A stretch of DNA of 64,000 bases from an uncultured Pseudomonadota bacterium. GTDB lineage: Bacteria; Pseudomonadota; Gammaproteobacteria; Burkholderiales; SG8-39. The stretch is from assembly GCA_903834835.1 (NCBI GenBank), contig CAILKO010000043.1, positions 39,787 through 103,786 of the forward strand. The letters are read 5' to 3'. Each line of letters opens with the position of its first letter. The stretch's first letter is position 1. A model generated the notes under the pieces. The model made no database searches and was not told where the DNA came from. It saw nothing but the letters and a program-made list of their open reading frames with translations. Of the stretch, positions 61,444 through 64,000 are shown one piece after another. A program made the translations under genes and the position numbers.

Positions 61444-62649
61444 TCAATTCAGCGGCAGGCCTGATCGTTCGCCCCGGAACAATTTCCCGAACCATGACTC
61501 TTGCTCTTTTGCTGCCCCGGTCAGATCGCCCGCCATTTCCTTCAGCACCTGCGACACTGGGCAGTCTGGCGCGAGTTTCAGGATCGAGATGCCCTGATTT
61601 ACCGATGCGCTGACATTCGCGAAGTCGTTCGGAACGAATCGATATATTCCGACACCCAGTGTCGACTCGATCTTCGCCGTAGGAAGGTTCGAGTCCTTGA
61701 CCGATCGGTTTACTACCATACGCACCTTGCTATCCGGATAGCCGAGAATTCGGAACATGCGCAGCACCTTCTGGGTGTCGCGTACGTGGGGCACCAGCGC
61801 CTGCAGCACCGGGAATATCAGATCCGCACAATCGAGTGCTTTCATCGAAACCGCATCGATCGATCTTTCCAGGTCGATGATCACGAAGTCGTAGTTCGCA
61901 ACCGCAACGTTCAGGAGATTCTCGACATGCTTGGGCGTGATCTCGATCGCACGCTCCGCATCCTCCGGCGCCGGCAGCAACGAGTAATTCCGGGCAACCT
62001 CGATGGTGCTTGCGGCGAGAAACCGGTCATCGAGATGGTCGACCTGCATTGCTACCTCGGCCACCGAGACAACGCCTTTCGCGCTGGACATGAAAAAGGA
62101 CGCATCCCCGTACTGCAGATCGAGATCAACGAGAAGCACTTTCCTTCCCATCGCGACGGCAAGCGCGTAGCCAAGGTTGGTCGCCAGGAAAGTGGCACCG
62201 CTACCGCCCTTGCATGAGAGGAACGCGAGAATCTTGCCACGGGGCTTGTCGATCACCGCGACGGGAATGCGTTTCCTGGCACGCTCTATCGCGTCGACGA
62301 GTTCCTTCCGTGATGCTTGCGAGGGCAGCACCTCGCGGATGCCCGCTCGCATGGCGCTTATCAGCGTTTCAGACGAGCGGTTCGGGCACAGCAGAAGTAT
62401 CACCGATTGCGGATGGCGTCGGCTCAACTCCTCGACTGCGGCCATGTCGGCGCGATCCTGCCATGGACTGTCCAGCAATACCAGGTCGGGCAAGCCGATG
62501 TCGGCATTCTCCAGGTCGAGTGCCTCGCCCGTCCGCTCGACGTAGGTAATGGTCGCTGCCGCCACGCTGCCCTCAAGGATCTGACGGAGATCCTCAAGGG
62601 TGCGAGCCTTGTTCGAGACAACGGTGATTTTCATCTGCATTGCGGGCAT
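61444..62649 (-). CDS. tadZ: tad pilus localisation ATPase TadZ (CpaE)
   Basis: A protein of about 401 residues. Residues ~5-125 form a receiver-like domain (LVLLDSPWQDRADMAAV); residues ~140-380 are a MinD/ParA-type ATPase with the deviant Walker A CKGGSGATFLATNLG and VLLVDLDLQYGDASFFM. TadZ places the pilus machine in the cell. The start could also be the ATG at 62640 or 62634; none has a clear ribosome site. Confidence 0.9.
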   Translation of the reverse strand: MPAMQMKITVVSNKARTLEDLRQILEGSVAAATITYVERTGEALDLENADIGLPDLVLLDSPWQDRADMAAVEELSRRHPQSVILLLCPNRSSETLISAMRAGIREVLPSQASRKELVDAIERARKRIPVAVIDKPRGKILAFLSCKGGSGATFLATNLGYALAVAMGRKVLLVDLDLQYGDASFFMSSAKGVVSVAEVAMQVDHLDDRFLAASTIEVARNYSLLPAPEDAERAIEITPKHVENLLNVAVANYDFVIIDLERSIDAVSMKALDCADLIFPVLQALVPHVRDTQKVLRMFRILGYPDSKVRMVVNRSVKDSNLPTAKIESTLGVGIYRFVPNDFANVSASVNQGISILKLAPDCPVSQVLKEMAGDLTGAAKEQESWFGKLFRGERSGLPLN

Positions 62650-62667
62650 GGCGTGGATTGCGTCAGG

Positions 62668-62976
62668 TCAGGGACCGGCTCCGCTCGCGGCGCTGCCGAC
62701 GCCGATCGTGTATACATTGGCCGTCGCAGGAGGTGCTTCAAAGCTCTTCTCATAGCGTTCCATTGTGCCCTTGGCTGCCTCCCCATCTAGACCTGCTTCG
62801 GCTTTCGGAAATTGCGAAGCGCCGGGATCAAGGGTCTGGCGGACTCTTGCTTCGCGCACTGCGGCGCCAAAAGTTCTGTCGGAAAGATTGTTGCCGCCGA
62901 AGCGATTGTCCGCGCACCCGGTCGTCAGAAGCAGGGCAACGCATACGAGGACGAGTCCGGACATTTGGCGGCTCAT
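62668..62976 (-). CDS. small lipoprotein of the tad locus
   Basis: A 102-residue predicted lipoprotein with lipobox LLTTGC (Cys about 21) after a hydrophobic signal. The mature part is polar, with ARVRQTLDPGAS in the middle. It lies between the secretin gene (1-bp overlap) and tadZ, where other tad loci carry a pilotin-like or CpaD-like lipoprotein. It may help secretin insertion, by position. Confidence 0.7.
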   Translation of the reverse strand: MSRQMSGLVLVCVALLLTTGCADNRFGGNNLSDRTFGAAVREARVRQTLDPGASQFPKAEAGLDGEAAKGTMERYEKSFEAPPATANVYTIGVGSAASGAGP

Positions 62977-64000
62977 TATTTGTCCCTGGTCTCTTGCGGT
63001 ACCTGGCCGCCGCGACGTATGTCGCCTGCGGGCGTTCCGGCCTTCGGCTTTCCTTCCTGGAGGCCTTCCAGGAAGAATTCGGAGCGGCTCGGGTCGACAT
63101 AGCCATCGGTAGGCAACGCATAGTCTGGCGGCAAGGTCCTGACCAGGCGAGGCGTTATGACGAACAGCAATTCACTCATATCGCGTTGATATTCGCTGCT
63201 ACGAAACAACGCACCAAGGATCGGTATTTCGCCCAATATCGGGAATTTCGAGACTGCTTGTGTGACGTTGTCCTTGATCAAGCCGCCTATGGCGAAGCTC
63301 TGCCCATCGTATAGTTGCACGGTGGTAGACGCGCGGCGGGTCGTAATTGTCGGCAATACGCTGACAACTCCGTTGGCCGAGACGGAAGTGCCCACCTTGG
63401 ATAGTTCAGATACCTCAGGGGTGACGCGCAGATTAATGCGGCCGCCATCGAGGACTGTAGGCGTGAATTTGAGACCGATGCCGAAGCTTTCTTCCTGGAG
63501 TGTGACGGTAACACCGCCCGTCGCACTCGCCTGCGGCACCGGAATGAATATCTTGCCCCCGGCGAGAAAAGCACCTTCTTGACCGCTGATCGCCATGATC
63601 GTGGGTTCCGCCAGAATCTTGACCAGCCCGTTCTGAATTTGCGCGTCCAGCGAGAAAGAGGTGCCTCCGCCCGCGCGCGTCGCCGACACGGTTCCGGCTG
63701 CGCCGGTAAGGAGGTTGGTGATCAAAGAGTAAGTGAAATCGCCGCTCGTCCGCGTTCCTGTGAATGACGCCCCAAGTTTGTCGATCAGAGTCTTCGAAAC
63801 CTCCGCAACCTTTACCTCAAGCATCACCTGCGCCGCGTCGCGCGTCGTCATCATGTTGATCACCTTCTTGCCGCCGAATTGCTCGGCGAGCGCGGCAATA
63901 TGATGAACTTTGACCGCATCGGCTACTTGGCCGCTAAGTACAAGCGATTCGCCTGCCGCGCTTACGGTGAGCGTCTTCTCGTTGGGCATCAGAAGGTTGA
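62976..64000 (-). CDS. rcpA: tad pilus outer-membrane secretin (RcpA/CpaC), 5' part cut by window end
   Basis: At least 341 codons of a type II/III secretin. The frame stays open to the end of the window (NLLMPNEKTLTV), so the internal ATG at 63989 is not the start. Seen are a BON-like or N1 domain (LVLSGQVADAVKVHHIAALAEQF), then the secretin domain with LDAQIQNGLVKILAEPTI, GIGLKFTPTVLDGGRINLRV and FPILGEIPILGALFRS-type ending, and LLFVITPRLV. It forms the outer-membrane pore for the tad pilus. Confidence 0.92.
   Translation of the reverse strand, partial: NLLMPNEKTLTVSAAGESLVLSGQVADAVKVHHIAALAEQFGGKKVINMMTTRDAAQVMLEVKVAEVSKTLIDKLGASFTGTRTSGDFTYSLITNLLTGAAGTVSATRAGGGTSFSLDAQIQNGLVKILAEPTIMAISGQEGAFLAGGKIFIPVPQASATGGVTVTLQEESFGIGLKFTPTVLDGGRINLRVTPEVSELSKVGTSVSANGVVSVLPTITTRRASTTVQLYDGQSFAIGGLIKDNVTQAVSKFPILGEIPILGALFRSSEYQRDMSELLFVITPRLVRTLPPDYALPTDGYVDPSRSEFFLEGLQEGKPKAGTPAGDIRRGGQVPQETRDK

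Noticed and set aside
57612..64000. tad locus as an integrated island at tRNA-Val
   Set aside because: No integrase, no repeat of the tRNA 3' end and no far boundary in the window; left as untested.

Overview
The window looks like a chromosomal segment of a high-GC proteobacterium, most likely a betaproteobacterium or a near relative. That placement is inference from gene families: RelA ACT-domain end, DusC, a ZntB-type CorA protein, expanded Crp/Fnr paralogues, a tad pilus locus and a C-P lyase operon with PhnF. No integrase, transposase, CRISPR array or phage gene was seen. Nearly all DNA is coding, with many 1-4 bp overlaps inside operons.

Layout. 1-1315: end of relA and dusC. 1312-11091 (minus strand): a membrane-lipid block with a predicted outer-membrane protein, a PlcP/LpxH-like phosphoesterase, btaB, btaA, a ZntB-like transporter, a membrane-tethered aminotransferase fused to an Mpo1-like domain, and two GT4 glycosyltransferases. 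11325-15974: small proteins, dgkA, a zinc-ribbon protein, an Mrr-like protein, a degenerate-EAL/CBS/GGDEF protein and a secreted phosphoesterase-like protein. 16011-27857: phosphonate island, with a DUF1045-PhnN fusion and phnF facing phnGHIJ-GNAT-phnKLM, then phnCDE and a PhnZ-like HD oxygenase. 27812-32111: MFS transporter, Tat-exported PhoX phosphatase and a c-type cytochrome. 32112-42056: regulatory, carbon-metabolism and partly decayed region with three Crp/Fnr paralogues, a receiver-PAS protein, a receiver relic, an RcnB-like relic and a tal-ackA-xfp phosphoketolase operon. 42301-52936: a giant cyclic beta-glucan synthase, a lipoprotein and a fatty acid desaturase. 53064-57394: ppk, ppx and sixA. 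57612: tRNA-Val. 57845-64000 (minus): tad pilus genes, cut by the window end.

The unifying signal is a repeated promoter design. Direct 11-bp units (a 7-mer like CTGTCAC or CTGTAAC plus 4 nt) are followed, after 6 nt, by a -10-like hexamer. I read this as a Pho box. It precedes btaA, both glycosyltransferases, the GGDEF protein, phnG, phnC, phoX and ppk, and in weaker form sixA and a small 95-aa protein. The window therefore reads as a phosphate-starvation regulon: phosphonate uptake and C-P bond cleavage, extracellular phosphatase, polyphosphate turnover, and replacement of phospholipids by betaine lipid and probably glycolipids. In phnG the predicted transcription start lies on a perfect PhnF-type operator, suggesting dual control.

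Separately, a 22-24 bp palindrome (GTAAC-N6-GTTAC core) occurs four times across the window, always between genes. Its 5-N6-5 geometry resembles Crp/Fnr operators, and two copies lie next to Crp/Fnr genes. Positions and motifs were read by eye. Promoter calls and start-codon choices are predictions.
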